In this document: one piece after another, positions 1 through 6,159 of the stretch
How positions within the stretch are numbered: position 1 is the stretch's first letter
Layout of the letters: every line of letters starts with the position of its first letter
NCBI GenBank assembly: GCA_018375265.1
Contig: JAHADO010000013.1
Span: forward strand, 1-13,249
Direction: 5' to 3'
Source: Campylobacter concisus
GTDB lineage: Bacteria; Campylobacterota; Campylobacteria; Campylobacterales; Campylobacteraceae
DNA length: 13,249 bases
Translations under genes and position numbers: made by a program
The notes under the pieces: model-generated
Told to the model about the DNA's origin: nothing
The model's input: the letters and a program-made list of their open reading frames with translations, nothing else
The model's database searches: none

Positions 1-258
1 TGTGGTATAGATGAGGTGTGCGGGAATGATATAAAATGGAATATGAGATACGGTTGCTTGGCCGTTGAAGAATTGGCTGCGTTTGCAGCGTAGGTCGTCG
101 TGAAGAGTTTGTGGGAATTTCTTTTGTTTAGCTGGGTTTGCGTTGGCACAAAGAATTCCTGTTGACTTTCCTGAACCCGTCAGTTTCTTGCTAAAGAACT
201 TAGGGTCGAAAGCTTTAAAGTTTTGGATTGAAGAGGCGTCATCTAATTTGATTGGCAT
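1..258 (-). CDS. Hypothetical protein, N-terminal part (cut by left edge)
   Basis: An open frame of 86 codons starts at the ATG on 258-256 and runs off the window without a stop. The start is supported by a GAAAGGA ribosome site at 264-270, five bases upstream. The visible protein begins MPIKLDDASSIQNFKAFDPK and contains TGSGKSTG (residues 27-34), which resembles a P-loop by chance composition but lacks the usual preceding beta strand, so I do not call it an ATPase. The remainder is basic, with two cysteines (36 and 58), and no signal peptide or membrane segment in this part. It follows the Clp-like gene in the same direction after a 154-base hairpin-rich gap and may belong to the same transcript. 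I do not recognise the family; the gene call rests on frame, start and ribosome site. Confidence 0.7.
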   Translation of the reverse strand, partial: MPIKLDDASSIQNFKAFDPKFFSKKLTGSGKSTGILCANANPAKQKKFPQTLHDDLRCKRSQFFNGQATVSHIPFYIIPAHLIYTT

Positions 259-284
259 TTTTGTCCTTTCATTGTTGTTTTATG

Positions 285-321
285 AAAGGACGCCTATATG
301 TGTTAGATATAGACGCCCTTT
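285..321 (-). terminator. 15-bp hairpin between Clp-like gene and next gene
   Basis: Arms 285-299 and 307-321 enclose a 7-base loop. Read as minus-strand RNA, the arms pair over 15 positions, with two G-U wobbles and no mismatch. As plus-strand RNA the same two positions become A-C and C-A mismatches. The structure therefore favours minus-strand transcripts, the direction of the flanking genes. The 3' arm ends in UUU but is followed by CAUAAAAC rather than a long U tract, so it may be a weak terminator, a processing site or an mRNA-stabilising element. Confidence 0.5.
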
Positions 322-355
322 GTTTGGATGTAGAGCAGAGCGAATACAGACAAAC

Positions 356-400
356 CGCGTTAGCGTTAAGATATCGAGTTTACTCGATGGACTAACTGCG
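356..400 (-). other. Imperfect two-tier stem-loop just after the Clp-like stop codon
   Basis: An inner hairpin ATCGAG-TTTA-CTCGAT (373-388) sits inside an outer pairing of 356-363 with 392-400 (GTTAG/CTAAC plus CGC/GCG around one bulged base). It lies 13 to 57 bases past the stop codon of the Clp-like gene and before the 15-bp hairpin. There is no U tract, so it is not a simple intrinsic terminator. It could protect the 3' end of the mRNA; this is inference. Confidence 0.3.
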
Positions 401-412
401 TAGCGCGTTGGA

Positions 413-2230
413 TTAAACGTGTGTTTCGATGTACTCACGAATAGTCTTTTCGGCAGGACGAGCACCAAAGTCTGGGACATAGGTGTCGTTAGCAAGAGTA
501 TTAAGGGTCTTATCATCAAGCTCAGTTGGAGCCTTAATTGATGGATGTTCCTCAATAATTCTTGTGATTTCTTTGGTATAGACTTCAGCAAGAATGCTCT
601 TGTAGACGTCCTTAGAAATTGCGTTGAAGGTGTAAATGTGAGTAAATCGGTTGATAAGCTCAGCGTCAAAGAACTGCTTTAGCTGGTCGATAACTGTTAG
701 GTCTGTAGCCTTGGTTTCATTAGTGTTTCCAAAGCCAATTTGCTTTGAAGAGCCAGCAGAGTGTGATGCGTTTGTGGTTGCAATGATGATGGCTTTTGTG
801 AAGTCAATAGTTGAGCCACGAGATGTGGTAATGGTACCTTCATCAAATGCACGCATGAACAGTCGCTGGACTGAGCGATGTGCTTTTTCAAACTCATCGA
901 GCAGAATGATTTGATAAGGATTTGATTCAAGAGCGTCGAAAGGAAGCTCGTTGTTGTCATCATAACCAACATAACCAGCGGCGGAGCCGATGATTCGGTT
1001 AATACTTGCTGGGTCGTTGTATTCTGTCATGTTTAGGACAATAGGTTTTTGTCCTGTGATTTCATGAGCAAGAATCTTGGTAACTTGAGTCTTGCCAACA
1101 CCACTTTTACCTGCGAAAAGGAAGGTTAGTGGTCTTGTGCGAGGGAAGAGTCCTCGAGAGTCATTGGCAAGTACTGTTGTTAGCTCATCAATGACCTCAT
1201 CTTGACCTTTGATGGAGGAGAGCTTATCAAGTGTGTCCTGTTTGTCAAAGGTAATCTTTTGCGACTGACCTGTTGCAATTTTCATTGCAGTCTTTTTGAG
1301 AGCGTTCTCAGTGATATTGATGTTATAAGGCAGCGCACTTGCGAGCGTTGGGTTTGACGCGAGGGCAATTTCTTGCTTTTTGCGCTGGATAACGGCATCT
1401 GCACATGCTCTATCGAGAAGGGTAAGAGCTGTGTCAGGACGATGATTGCCTGCAGCTGAGTATTGGTCAGCAATGAGTGCAGTGAGATGAATGACATCTT
1501 GGTCAATGGTTACTCGCTTATAGTGTGCGGTAAATCCCTTAGATGCTTTCTCAAGAATGATTTCGGTTTGGTCACGAGTAAGCTCATCAACATAAATGGT
1601 AGACCAGCGACGGTTGAACGCAGGGTCATCCATGAAGTGCTTTGCTTCTTGGGTGGTTGTGGCACCAATAAGACGCATGCGGCCACGAGCCATAGCTGGC
1701 TTTAAGATTTGAGCAATCTTTTCATAAGATTTATCTCCACCGCTCACGAGCTGGTGAATTTCATCGATGAAGAGAATGATGTGGTTTTGTGGGTCCTCAA
1801 CATAGTTGATGAGGTCAACCATTCTTTCTTCAAGCTGACCGACAAAAGATGTACCCGCTACGATGGTGGAAAGTGGAATCTCGCAGATAACACTGTCGGC
1901 TAATGCGTCTGGTACAGAGTCGTCGCCGATTGCGATGCGGCGAGCAATCTCTTCAACGATTTTTGTCTTACCCGTGCCCGCAGGACCAACGAGCAACGCA
2001 TTAGGCTTGTTCTTGCTAATGAGTGTTGCCAGTGTTTGGTCAATACAACCATCGCGGAATAGTGCTGGGTCAGCGGTTGCGAACTGGTTGTTGTAGTTAA
2101 TGAGCATATCTTCGATATCAGATGATGCTCCTAAATTTGGAAGGGAAGGTGCAGAAGGTCCACCCGAAGATGAGCCGCCATTTGGAGGATTTCCAATGTT
2201 GGAGTTACCTGTGAAATCTTGAAGTCCCAT
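413..2230 (-). CDS. Clp/Hsp100-type double-ring AAA+ unfoldase without N domain
   Basis: A 605-residue ATP-driven unfoldase of the ClpA/ClpC kind. Residues 1-37 are a Gly/Ser/Pro-rich tail in place of the Clp N domain. First AAA+ domain: Walker A GPAGTGKT (82-89), pore-loop region GTSFVGQLEER (126-136), Walker B ILFIDE (152-157), and paired arginines at 207-208 after the sensor strand. Second AAA+ domain: Walker A GKSGVGKT (374-381), pore loop GYVG (419-422), Walker B IILLDE (441-446), arginine finger NRF (527-529) and sensor-2 GAR (589-591). No coiled-coil middle domain separates the rings, as in ClpA and unlike ClpB/ClpC. The tripeptide IGF at 498-500 lies where ClpA and ClpX carry their ClpP-binding loop, so docking on a host ClpP is plausible but unproven. 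The start follows an AAGAAAGGA ribosome site, 19 bases after the VWA gene's stop. Cytoplasmic. The fold is certain; the substrate is unknown. Confidence 0.92.
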   Translation of the reverse strand: MGLQDFTGNSNIGNPPNGGSSSGGPSAPSLPNLGASSDIEDMLINYNNQFATADPALFRDGCIDQTLATLISKNKPNALLVGPAGTGKTKIVEEIARRIAIGDDSVPDALADSVICEIPLSTIVAGTSFVGQLEERMVDLINYVEDPQNHIILFIDEIHQLVSGGDKSYEKIAQILKPAMARGRMRLIGATTTQEAKHFMDDPAFNRRWSTIYVDELTRDQTEIILEKASKGFTAHYKRVTIDQDVIHLTALIADQYSAAGNHRPDTALTLLDRACADAVIQRKKQEIALASNPTLASALPYNINITENALKKTAMKIATGQSQKITFDKQDTLDKLSSIKGQDEVIDELTTVLANDSRGLFPRTRPLTFLFAGKSGVGKTQVTKILAHEITGQKPIVLNMTEYNDPASINRIIGSAAGYVGYDDNNELPFDALESNPYQIILLDEFEKAHRSVQRLFMRAFDEGTITTSRGSTIDFTKAIIIATTNASHSAGSSKQIGFGNTNETKATDLTVIDQLKQFFDAELINRFTHIYTFNAISKDVYKSILAEVYTKEITRIIEEHPSIKAPTELDDKTLNTLANDTYVPDFGARPAEKTIREYIETHV

Positions 2231-2249
2231 AATCGGGTGTCCTTTCTTA

Positions 2250-3896
2250 TTAGAATAGTAGTCTGAGTCGAATATTTGGCTCGATGTGTGTCATAGTGGC
2301 ACAGAAGTTCTTAGCATCGCTTAGGATATAGTTCCAATCAGTATTGCTGATAGGAACATAATAGAGGTTTCTAGGATGCTTGACATAATCTGATGGCGCT
2401 GAATATTCGAAGTCTGTTATGATGATTGATAGTTCCTTTTTGCGCTTTGGCGATGCTTCAATGTACTCCCAAATTTGTCTATAGTCGGTTCCGCCAGATA
2501 CCTTAGGAACCTTTTCGAAGGACTTATAGATAGCATTGACGGAGCGGTCTTTGACAGTTAAGTGCGTGGACGCACTTAGACAATGGGAGAAGCTATTGAA
2601 GTAGAAATTCACGTTAAGCTTTTTAGCCATCTTGATAAGCATCAAGACAGTGTCTTGATAATTGTCCTCTGAGATGGAACCAGAGGTATCAATGTATAGA
2701 TGGATATCAGGCTTATACTTGGTTGAGACAACCTTGCCTTGTTTGTTAAAGTCATCAGGGTCTCGTCTGTTAGGGCGAGCAAAGGACATCTTGATGTTCT
2801 TATAGGAGTTCTCTGAGCGATTGACGTTGGTCATTTTCGCCAGAACTCTCTTGATGAGCTTTCCAAGGTCAAGAGTTGACGGTTGCTTTGCGCGGAATTT
2901 TACACGAGAACCTCGTGCCACTCCGTTTGGCTTGCGATTAGTCGCAGCTGCAGCAGCAGATTGAATTTTTTGCAAAGCGCGAGTTGTGGCAGTTAGTTGA
3001 TTGAGTGCCTTTGGGTTAACAACTCGAGGCTTACCCTTAATGGACTTATTGATAATGGTCCATTCATCAGTGATTTTCTTAGCTGAGGAATGAGCGTGAG
3101 CCTCGATATTAACAAAGACAAGTGTCTTAGGGCAATATAGCTCACCAACATGGAATGGTAGAACGTTGAATGAATTAGGGTTTGCCTGAGCGTACTGCAT
3201 AGCCATGTTTACGATAAGTCGAGCAAAGCTGTACTCATCGGTATTGTCGTCGTCATCATTTCTGATAACAATTGACTCAGTCAGTCCTTGCAGAGTAAGA
3301 TTCTGGAAATCACTGAGAAGAGACGTTGTGTCCGATGGAAGCGATGGCAACAATGGAGCCGTATTATTTTGCAGCCACGTTAGGAATTTAGCGAACTCAG
3401 TTGCGTTTGTGCAAGAGAAGCCAAGTGTACGAGGACGTGCAAAGTAGCCCAGAGAGACGAAGAATTTGTCGTGGTTAGCAAGACCAGCAAGGACCTCTTT
3501 TGCTGATGGAATAACATCAGTCAGAGGTGTGTAGATGGTTGTTGGTGTTGCTTCTGGCATTTTTTCTTTAACCGCAGCCTGTGTGAGGAAGATTTCTTGT
3601 GTTGACGCATTGAATGTTTTGTCGAAGTAGACCATTGTCTTTGAGAACAAGTCTTTAACAACAGGTTCTGTAAGTGGGTTAATTGCATCACCCATGCAGT
3701 CAAGAATGAGGTTGTTCACCTCTACCTCGGACAGGTCGTTGGTACCATCATTGATGGAGACCTGTCCAGAGGCGATAGGCGTGAACAAAGGAAGTGTGAT
3801 TGAGTTCATAACATCATCATCAGGGGCAAAGTCACCAGTGATGCTTGAGATGTAAATAGGTGATAGCACCTGAGGTTTCTGATTTGTTACATTCAT
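2250..3896 (-). CDS. VWA-domain protein (CoxE/CobT/ViaA-like partner of MoxR ATPase)
   Basis: A 548-residue soluble protein with a C-terminal von Willebrand A domain, about residues 385-548. The metal-ion-dependent adhesion site is complete: DTSGS at 393-397, the threonine of GGTD at 460, and an aspartate in ITDF at 485. The N-terminal 300 residues match nothing I know. A basic, alanine-rich linker (about 303-335) and a lysine/arginine-rich stretch (340-370) precede the VWA domain. There is no signal peptide or membrane segment, so it probably acts in the cytoplasm. VWA proteins encoded beside MoxR/CobS-type ATPases normally act with them, as in CobS-CobT, RavA-ViaA and NorQ-NorD. Here the MoxR gene lies 34 bases upstream and the Clp-like gene 19 bases downstream. 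The start follows GAAAGGG at an 11-base spacing. Domain assignment is secure; the target complex is unknown. Confidence 0.88.
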   Translation of the reverse strand: MNVTNQKPQVLSPIYISSITGDFAPDDDVMNSITLPLFTPIASGQVSINDGTNDLSEVEVNNLILDCMGDAINPLTEPVVKDLFSKTMVYFDKTFNASTQEIFLTQAAVKEKMPEATPTTIYTPLTDVIPSAKEVLAGLANHDKFFVSLGYFARPRTLGFSCTNATEFAKFLTWLQNNTAPLLPSLPSDTTSLLSDFQNLTLQGLTESIVIRNDDDDNTDEYSFARLIVNMAMQYAQANPNSFNVLPFHVGELYCPKTLVFVNIEAHAHSSAKKITDEWTIINKSIKGKPRVVNPKALNQLTATTRALQKIQSAAAAATNRKPNGVARGSRVKFRAKQPSTLDLGKLIKRVLAKMTNVNRSENSYKNIKMSFARPNRRDPDDFNKQGKVVSTKYKPDIHLYIDTSGSISEDNYQDTVLMLIKMAKKLNVNFYFNSFSHCLSASTHLTVKDRSVNAIYKSFEKVPKVSGGTDYRQIWEYIEASPKRKKELSIIITDFEYSAPSDYVKHPRNLYYVPISNTDWNYILSDAKNFCATMTHIEPNIRLRLLF

Positions 3897-3930
3897 GGCG
3901 TTTTATGCCCTTTCGTGATATGTGGATTGG

Positions 3931-5136
3931 TTACAGTGCATTGATGAGTGCTGCCAGCATCTTTGCTGTTGGGCTGGAACTCTTTGTGACGGATACTACG
4001 TTGTCACGAGAGTAGTTGCCGTTAGTGATGAGCTTAACAATAGCTTTTGATGCGGCAGGGTCGAGCGTGTCGATGCTATCAGCGATGTAAGGGATAATGT
4101 TAGTGTTGTCGTCACGCTCTGCAAATGCATAGAGAAGCGATTCACTCTTCTGCTTGTCATCAAGAGAATCGAGTCGGTCATTGAGTTCATCAATGGTACT
4201 GGATGTCTTGATATAGTCGAAGCAGTCTGGCTTTTCGATTTCTGCAACGTCTTGCTCTGCCTTGAGAAGAGCCTCAGTGACCTCGACCATAAGGTGTGCG
4301 AGGAAGGCGGTGTTTCCGACATAGCCCTCGAGGACCTCCTGAAGTACTGGGATGGAGTCGCCGTCGACGGTAATCATCTCGCGAGAAAGGTCGAGAAGTT
4401 CGTCGTGAGAGACGGTGTTCAGGAATCTGGAGACTGCGGTAATGCTTCGTGGTGTGGTAATCTGTAGCATAGCGTCACCGTCATCGAGCATATCGTCAAT
4501 GAACTCTTCGGTATCGCTGTCGGAGATAGAGGTAGTTGACTTGCAGAAGAGGTCTTCCTTGTGCTGCTTGAGTACTGCCTCGACCCACTTATTAAGGTCT
4601 GGGTTTACAGCGATGAAAGTGTCAACGTCAGGGGTGACGTGGTATAAGACGAAGCGGGAAATGGATGCTTCATCAAGGGTGGTGATGTTACCCTTATCGT
4701 TACCTGCGGTGATGACGCGAAGGTTAGGCGGAAGCTGCTTGGAGCCAATGGAGCGAAGTGTTGGGATAGAGAGTGCCTCAGAGGTAACGTCAGGTGTGGT
4801 ACGGTTCAGCTCGTCCATAAAGAGGATAGGTGTCTCATCTGGGTGAGCAATAGCGTACTCAATGGCGTCATGGATGACTGCGTGAGGATAGAAGACCTGC
4901 TTGTAGTCAGTGGTGTTACCGTCCTTGTCGGTAACAGGGACCAGTCGGGCACCAGTAAGGTCTGCCTTATCGGCAAGCTGGTTGCAGGCGAGGGTGAAGC
5001 ACTTAGTCTTCAGCTTAGTGGCGAGCGCCTCAACCCAAGATGACTTACCAATACCTGGCTCTCCGAGGAGCATTGGCACGAGGTTGTCGTGAACGTTAGC
5101 GCTAACGCAGGTCATGAGTGTCTTGTCGAATTTCAT
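3931..5136 (-). CDS. MoxR/CobS-like AAA+ ATPase
   Basis: A 401-residue ATPase of the MoxR class, which remodels protein complexes together with a VWA partner. Seen in the protein: Walker A GEPGIGKS (25-32), the ADLTGA stretch (58-63) typical of MoxR/dynein-like AAA_5 modules, Walker B ILFMDELNR (104-112), a sensor-1 segment ending AGND (144-147), and an SRF arginine (160-162). The C-terminal 200 residues are helical and acidic and contain no motif I know. It is the first gene of a three-gene operon with the VWA and Clp-like genes. The start follows AAAGGAG eight bases upstream. The 155-base leader between this gene and its upstream neighbour holds two hairpins, one followed by a U tract, so expression may be attenuated or separated from upstream transcription. 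Phage members of this class are sometimes named cobS, but nothing here indicates cobalamin synthesis. Confidence 0.9.
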   Translation of the reverse strand: MKFDKTLMTCVSANVHDNLVPMLLGEPGIGKSSWVEALATKLKTKCFTLACNQLADKADLTGARLVPVTDKDGNTTDYKQVFYPHAVIHDAIEYAIAHPDETPILFMDELNRTTPDVTSEALSIPTLRSIGSKQLPPNLRVITAGNDKGNITTLDEASISRFVLYHVTPDVDTFIAVNPDLNKWVEAVLKQHKEDLFCKSTTSISDSDTEEFIDDMLDDGDAMLQITTPRSITAVSRFLNTVSHDELLDLSREMITVDGDSIPVLQEVLEGYVGNTAFLAHLMVEVTEALLKAEQDVAEIEKPDCFDYIKTSSTIDELNDRLDSLDDKQKSESLLYAFAERDDNTNIIPYIADSIDTLDPAASKAIVKLITNGNYSRDNVVSVTKSSSPTAKMLAALINAL

Positions 5137-5172
5137 TCTTTGTTCTCCTTTGTTCGTTGGTATGAATGAATG

Positions 5173-5211
5173 AAAAAATTACTATAATGGGGATATTTTG
5201 TTCCATTATAG
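5173..5211 (-). terminator. AT-rich hairpin with U tract in front of the MoxR gene
   Basis: Arms 5203-5211 and 5182-5190 (CTATAATGG and CCATTATAG) form a perfect 9-bp stem with a 12-base loop. In minus-strand RNA it is followed by UAA and six U residues (5178-5173). It could end transcripts from the unknown gene at 5292-5888 or act as an attenuator for the MoxR operon, whose start codon lies 37 bases beyond the U tract. Each arm also contains TATAAT, but I find no convincing -35 box for either strand. Confidence 0.55.
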
Positions 5212-5228
5212 CTTCAATATTTCTCCCG

Positions 5229-5257
5229 CACGCACCAAGACAGAGCCGAGGTGCGTG
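5229..5257 (-). other. GC-rich 8-bp inverted repeat in the MoxR leader
   Basis: CACGCACC (5229-5236) and GGTGCGTG (5250-5257) form a perfect 8-bp dyad with a 13-base loop in an otherwise AT-rich gap. It lies 34 bases after the stop of the upstream gene and before the AT-rich hairpin. There is no U tract directly after it. It could be a protein-binding dyad or the first stem of a two-stem leader. Confidence 0.4.
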
Positions 5258-5291
5258 TTGGTTTTGATAAGTATTATCATAGATGATAGGG

Positions 5292-5888
5292 TTAAATCTT
5301 AAGTTCATCGATACACAGGCTAATCATGTCAAATAACAACTCTTTGCTGTTTGGTATTGGTATCAGAGCAGTATAATTGTCATGATTGTTGGTGCGTTCT
5401 TGCGCTGTGATATTGTCAGCAAAAAGACATGTTTTGTTGTTCGTGAGGTCATTGTTGACAACACTGATGCGATAAATATTATCGTGAGCTTTGACAATCA
5501 TATACCCATAAATCATATCATAAGCTTGAACATTGATATGCGACCCAAAAAGCAGATAATCGAGCTGATAGATGATAAAGCTTGGACTTTCTTTGTCGCT
5601 GAAGATATCATCTCGAGGTGTGTTGTGGGTATCTTTGAGAGCCTTCCACATATCTGAGATGCTATAATATTTAGGAGCTAATGCGAGGATTCTTGAAATC
5701 ATTTTTGGAGATAATGAGTCAAGAGCAGTATAGGTAGAGCGTGTGATAATAGTGGCTTGACGATAGCCATCTTCAAGCTTTTTAGAAAGAATAAATGTGT
5801 TATCGTCAATTTGATACACATAAAGATTCTCTGATTTGTCTTGTTTGATACAGAGATTATTAAACATAGTGAGATTTAGTTGTGACAT
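5292..5888 (-). CDS. Hypothetical protein, 198 aa
   Basis: I do not recognise this protein. It starts MSQLNLTMFNNLCIKQ and has no signal peptide, membrane segment or known catalytic motif. It is rich in Asn, Asp, Ile and Tyr, as expected of a soluble alpha/beta protein. I chose the ATG at 5888-5886, eight codons inside the longest frame, because GGAAGGA lies five bases upstream of it; the earlier ATG at 5912 has no ribosome site. It stands alone between the AT-rich 5889-6159 region and the hairpin-bearing leader of the MoxR operon. Its own leader carries overlapping inverted repeats built on GATACT, one copy of which reaches into the ribosome site, so translation or transcription may be controlled by RNA folding or a dyad-binding repressor. 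Confidence 0.75.
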   Translation of the reverse strand: MSQLNLTMFNNLCIKQDKSENLYVYQIDDNTFILSKKLEDGYRQATIITRSTYTALDSLSPKMISRILALAPKYYSISDMWKALKDTHNTPRDDIFSDKESPSFIIYQLDYLLFGSHINVQAYDMIYGYMIVKAHDNIYRISVVNNDLTNNKTCLFADNITAQERTNNHDNYTALIPIPNSKELLFDMISLCIDELKI

Positions 5889-5966
5889 AAGTATCCTTCC
5901 ATAGTATGTCATGATATATGTTCTAGTATCTCTCGATACTGTTCGATATAGAAAGAGAACAGTATC
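5889..5966 (-). promoter_or_regulatory. Leader with mutually exclusive GATACT hairpins
   Basis: In the minus-strand sense, GATACTGTTC (5966-5957) and GAACAGTATC (5944-5935) form a perfect 10-bp stem with a 12-base loop. The AGTATC inside the second arm (5940-5935) can instead pair with GATACT at 5930-5925 across a GAGA tetraloop. A third GATACT (5895-5890) lies between the GGAAGG ribosome site and the ATG at 5888. One AGTATC therefore has three possible partners, one of which touches the start of translation. As DNA, 5935-5966 could equally be an operator for a dimeric repressor. Confidence 0.5.
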
Positions 5967-6033
5967 TGATTTTATGTTTTAGTATATTTTTTGAATTATG
6001 TTTCAAAAAAAAAAAATTAAAATTTTTGAAAAT

Positions 6034-6067
6034 AAGTCTTGACAAACGTCTTGACTTATGTTATAAT
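6034..6067 (+). promoter_or_regulatory. Perfect sigma-70 consensus promoter on the opposite strand
   Basis: TTGACA (6039-6044), exactly 17 bases, then TATAAT (6062-6067), with an extended -10 TG at 6059-6060. Expected start is about 6074. It points rightwards, against every gene in the window. The -35 and spacer carry a direct repeat GTCTTGAC (6036-6043 and 6048-6055) and an imperfect dyad whose ends are AAGTC (6034-6038) and GACTT (6053-6057), which could be an operator. Upstream lie an A12 run (6005-6016) and a 9-bp inverted repeat (6001-6009/6023-6031). Confidence 0.75.
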
Positions 6068-6073
6068 ATATAG

Positions 6074-6157
6074 TAGCAGTGGGATTCTGTTAAAAATTAG
6101 CTGTAATATAATTTAGAAAAAAAAAAAGACCCAGTCATATAAGCGACCAGGTCTTTT
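6074..6157 (+). ncRNA. Candidate short RNA from the rightward promoter
   Basis: A transcript from the consensus promoter would start near 6074 and meet the 6124-6157 hairpin and UUUU after about 84 bases. No plus-strand ORF of meaningful length follows. If the RNA reads on, it becomes antisense to the kinase-like gene at 6160-6642. It could be a small RNA, an antisense regulator or a replication-associated transcript. Only promoter and hairpin are seen; the RNA itself is inferred. Confidence 0.3.
6117..6157 (-). terminator. Intrinsic terminator of the small-gene operon
   Basis: Arms 6145-6157 and 6124-6136 form a 13-bp stem in minus-strand RNA, including two tandem G-U wobbles, with an 8-base loop. 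It leads into an 11-base U tract (6127-6117). It starts two bases past the stop codon of the kinase-like gene. In plus-strand RNA the wobbles become C-A mismatches and only four U residues follow, so termination should be stronger leftwards than rightwards. Confidence 0.85.
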
Positions 6158-6159
6158 GA

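Noticed and set aside
27..258. TGSGKSTG in the left-edge protein as a Walker A motif
   Set aside because: No hydrophobic strand precedes it and no Walker B is seen; the sequence around it is basic and polar, so a chance match is more likely.
356..400. Possible tRNA from the stem-loops after the Clp-like gene
   Set aside because: No seven-bp acceptor stem, no TTCGA-type T loop and no anticodon arm of proper spacing on either strand.
143..403. Plus-strand frame of 86 codons at the left end
   Set aside because: It covers the ribosome site, start and 5' part of the minus-strand gene at 1-258 and both RNA hairpins; composition is not protein-like.
5102..5308. Minus-strand frame of 68 codons before the MoxR gene
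   Set aside because: It overlaps the MoxR start and the stop of the upstream gene, spans both leader hairpins and has no ribosome site.
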